Source: Damh-18 sp036275695
GTDB lineage: Bacteria; Patescibacteriota; Minisyncoccia; Phycocordibacterales; UBA918
NCBI GenBank assembly: GCA_036275695.1
Contig: DASUDI010000001.1
Coordinates: 1-12,377 of the forward strand
Direction: 5' to 3'
DNA length: 12,377 nt
Part shown: one piece after another, positions 10,769-12,377 of the stretch
Layout of the letters: each line of letters opens with the position of its first letter
Position numbering within the stretch: the first letter of the stretch is position 1
Position numbers and translations under genes: made by a program
The notes under the pieces: generated by a model
What the model saw: only the letters and a program-made list of their open reading frames with translations
Database searches by the model: none
Told to the model about the DNA's origin: nothing

Positions 10769-12238
10769 TTACCTGACCTTATGTTTGCGTTGGAGTGAAG
10801 CAACGGCCTCCTTTTCTTCAAGTGCCTGTTTCTCTTTTCCGCTTTCACCAAGTTCTTTCAGTGTCTGAATGGGTAGTTTCATAAGTGTCGTGGCACGTTC
10901 TTCCATGTACGTGGCATTGTTTTTGGTGGGGTCGTCGAGTACTTCTTCAAGGAGTGCGTGAAGCGTGTATCCCAGTTTTGGTCCAGGTTTTTCGCCTGTT
11001 ATTTCCATAATTCGTGTTCCGTCTATGCAAAGCATTTTTACCGAAATAGGATCACGGAGTGCCTCTTCCACCATGGCAATGTATTTCCGGAGACGAAATG
11101 GCTGTTCTTTTGGTCTTCCAGTACCAATTCGGTCGCAACGGCGTAATTTTAGTAAATCCCAGATATTTTCTTCGCCCACATTGGCAATGGTACGGCGCAC
11201 CGCAGAGAGTGTAATGGTGTCAGGGTCGCTGAAAAACATGTGCCAGCGAATGAGTTTTACAATGCGCTCAATCTTTTCCTTAGGGAATTTGAGATCATTG
11301 AGTGCTTTTTTTGCCACTTTTGCACCAACCACCTCATGCCCGTGAAACGTCCAGTCCTTTTTTTCGTGGGACCAACGACGTGTTTCTGGCTTAGAAATGT
11401 CATGAAAAAGTCCCGCAAGTCGAATATCAAAATCCCAATCTTTGTCGGCAGCGTGTTGCATGGTGCGGAGTAGGTGCTCGTACACATCAAACGCATGTGC
11501 TTGGTTTTGTTCTACGCCAATACCTCGCAAGAGATCGGGTGCAACAAATTGAAGCAGTTGGAACTTTTCAAGGAAAATAATGCCCTGCATGGGGTGTTTT
11601 GAGTTGAGAATACGCGTAAACTCATCACGAATACGTTCCTTAGAAATACGGCTTAGATTATTACTATTTTTGAGTATGGCATGCATGGTGTCGCTCTCAA
11701 TAACAAATTCAAGTTCTACCGCAAGACGTACCGCGCGCATCATGCGTAGCGCATCTTCGCTGAATCGTTCGTGCGCCACCCCCACCGCGCAAAGTCTTTT
11801 TTTTGCAATGTCTCGTTCCCCACCGTATATATCAATTATTTCTTCAGTTTTAAGACGATACGCAATAGCATTTACCGTAAAATCGCGTCGTTTAAGGTCG
11901 TCTTCGAGCGAGACGCCAAAAGAGACAGAGTCGGGGCGACGTGCATCAGAGTAGGTCGATTCGGTACGGAAAGGAGTCACCTCGATAACGGTAAGGGTTG
12001 GATCGGATGTCTCAGACACCACGCCAACAGTACCAAAATCGTTATTGATAAATGTTTCAGGAAAAATACTTTCAATTTCGGTAGGATGTGCGTCGGTGGT
12101 AATATCCCAATCTTTCGGGGTTTTTTCAAGCATAAGGTCGCGGACACATCCACCTACAAGGTACGCTTCAAACCCGCGACTTTCGAGGGTGTCCGCGACG
12201 TATTGCACCTCTTTGGGAATGTCGCTTCGTGTAATCAT
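10769..12238 (-). CDS. cca: CCA tRNA nucleotidyltransferase with HD domain
   Basis: A template-independent enzyme that adds or repairs the 3' CCA of tRNAs (class II nucleotidyltransferase, cytoplasm). It has 489 residues, longer than the roughly 400 of Bacillus-type enzymes because of an HD domain. The head has AYLVGGCVRDLML (25-37) and the catalytic DWD with D43 and D45. RRDFTVNAIAY (117-127) and EDALRMMRAVRLA (161-173) follow, typical of the tRNA nucleotidyltransferase/poly(A) polymerase family. The HD phosphohydrolase domain spans about 245-370, with H255 in VYEHLLRTM and the HD pair H279-D280 in LAGLFHDISKP. The tail is charged. CCA rather than poly(A) activity is supported by the neighbouring tRNA-Arg, which lacks an encoded CCA. 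ATG 12238 lies 6 nt after TGCTATACT, so the mRNA should be leaderless. It is transcribed divergently from the tRNA gene. Confidence 0.95.
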   Translation of the reverse strand: MITRSDIPKEVQYVADTLESRGFEAYLVGGCVRDLMLEKTPKDWDITTDAHPTEIESIFPETFINNDFGTVGVVSETSDPTLTVIEVTPFRTESTYSDARRPDSVSFGVSLEDDLKRRDFTVNAIAYRLKTEEIIDIYGGERDIAKKRLCAVGVAHERFSEDALRMMRAVRLAVELEFVIESDTMHAILKNSNNLSRISKERIRDEFTRILNSKHPMQGIIFLEKFQLLQFVAPDLLRGIGVEQNQAHAFDVYEHLLRTMQHAADKDWDFDIRLAGLFHDISKPETRRWSHEKKDWTFHGHEVVGAKVAKKALNDLKFPKEKIERIVKLIRWHMFFSDPDTITLSAVRRTIANVGEENIWDLLKLRRCDRIGTGRPKEQPFRLRKYIAMVEEALRDPISVKMLCIDGTRIMEITGEKPGPKLGYTLHALLEEVLDDPTKNNATYMEERATTLMKLPIQTLKELGESGKEKQALEEKEAVASLQRKHKVR

Positions 12239-12244
12239 GTGGTT

Positions 12245-12253
12245 AGTATAGCA
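12245..12253 (-). promoter_or_regulatory. Extended -10 of cca (leaderless)
   Basis: TGCTATACT on the minus strand, hexamer 12250-12245, six nt (AACCAC) before ATG 12238. No clear -35. It is the third exact copy of this 9-mer at the same distance from a start codon. Confidence 0.7.
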
Positions 12254-12261
12254 GAAAATCG

Positions 12262-12290
12262 TTGCAAAATCCCGTCTTTAACCGTATGAT
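12262..12290 (+). promoter_or_regulatory. Promoter of tRNA-Arg
   Basis: TTGCAA (12262-12267), 17-nt spacer, TATGAT (12285-12290). RNA start would be near 12297, two nt before the mature tRNA 5' end, leaving almost no leader for RNase P to remove. Confidence 0.7.
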
Positions 12291-12298
12291 GGTGCAAC

Positions 12299-12370
12299 GC
12301 ACCCATGGTGAAATGGATATCACAGCAGTCTTCGGAACTGTTATTCTAGGTTCGAGTCCTGGTGGGTGCA
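12299..12370 (+). tRNA. tRNA-Arg (anticodon UCG)
   Basis: A complete 72-nt cloverleaf. The acceptor GCACCCA pairs perfectly with TGGGTGC (12363-12369). D stem GTGA/TCAC with GG in the loop; A26; anticodon stem GCAGT/ACTGT; loop CTTCGGA with T33, anticodon TCG at 12332-12334 and G37; variable loop TATT; T stem CTAGG/CCTGG with loop TTCGAGT; discriminator A12370. The loop pattern C-T-N-C-G-G-A matches bacterial arginine tRNAs. The sequence after the discriminator is CAAAG, so CCA is not encoded and must be added, presumably by the enzyme encoded next door. Confidence 0.95.
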
Positions 12371-12377
12371 CAAAGTT

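Noticed and set aside
12330..12336. Reading the anticodon as TTC (Glu)
   Set aside because: With five-pair anticodon stems, T33 is 12331 and positions 34-36 are TCG. CTTCGGA is a typical Arg loop.

Overview
The window looks like a chromosomal segment of a small-genome bacterium of the Patescibacteria/CPR type, most likely Parcubacteria-like. This is an inference from gene style: compact single-copy housekeeping genes, very short spacers, many genes without a Shine-Dalgarno sequence, a Gmad2 protein and small membrane-anchored Cys-motif proteins. No database search was possible. The standard code fits: the exonuclease gene ends in TGA directly after a complete domain, and TAA and TAG are also used, so a TGA-recoding lineage is unlikely.

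Layout, left to right. Positions 1-320 (minus) hold the 5' part of an unknown gene that runs off the left edge. Positions 441-3745 (minus) hold an RNA-metabolism cluster: rpsO (S15), then a NYN-domain RNase-like gene, then pnp (PNPase). This is the classical rpsO-pnp linkage with a putative nuclease gene inserted, and each gene has its own hairpin and candidate promoter. Positions 4002-4928 (plus) encode a complete XerC/XerD-type tyrosine recombinase. Positions 5011-6220 (minus) encode envelope proteins: a PGPGW-like small membrane protein, a membrane-anchored protein with a four-Cys module plus a Gmad2 domain, and a second anchored protein with the same four-Cys module. The two modules are 79/81 identical at DNA level. 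Positions 6314-7706 (minus) hold a membrane-anchored SurA_N-like chaperone and a Bcp/PrxQ peroxiredoxin. Positions 7800-9269 (minus) encode an ABC-F ATPase, divergent from an exonuclease III (xth) gene at 9340-10194 (plus). The 574 bases from 10195 to 10768 hold a 42-bp perfect palindrome, further hairpins, a doubtful 71-codon frame and a strong terminator. Positions 10769-12238 (minus) encode the CCA-adding enzyme, divergent from tRNA-Arg(UCG) at 12299-12370, which has no encoded CCA and so needs that enzyme.

The most striking signal that is not a gene is a repeated start arrangement. The extended -10 box TGCTATACT lies exactly 6 nt before the ATG in three unrelated genes (the four-Cys gene, xth, cca), and TATAGT lies 6 nt before the ATG of the recombinase gene. 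This predicts leaderless mRNAs. In contrast, the partial gene at the left edge has a textbook AGGAGG. A second theme is terminators built as near-perfect palindromes lying against or over stop codons, two of which share the same GGCGACC-NNN-GGTCGCC core. I see no CRISPR array, insertion sequence, prophage or defence system. The window is mostly housekeeping, with unusual regulatory structure.
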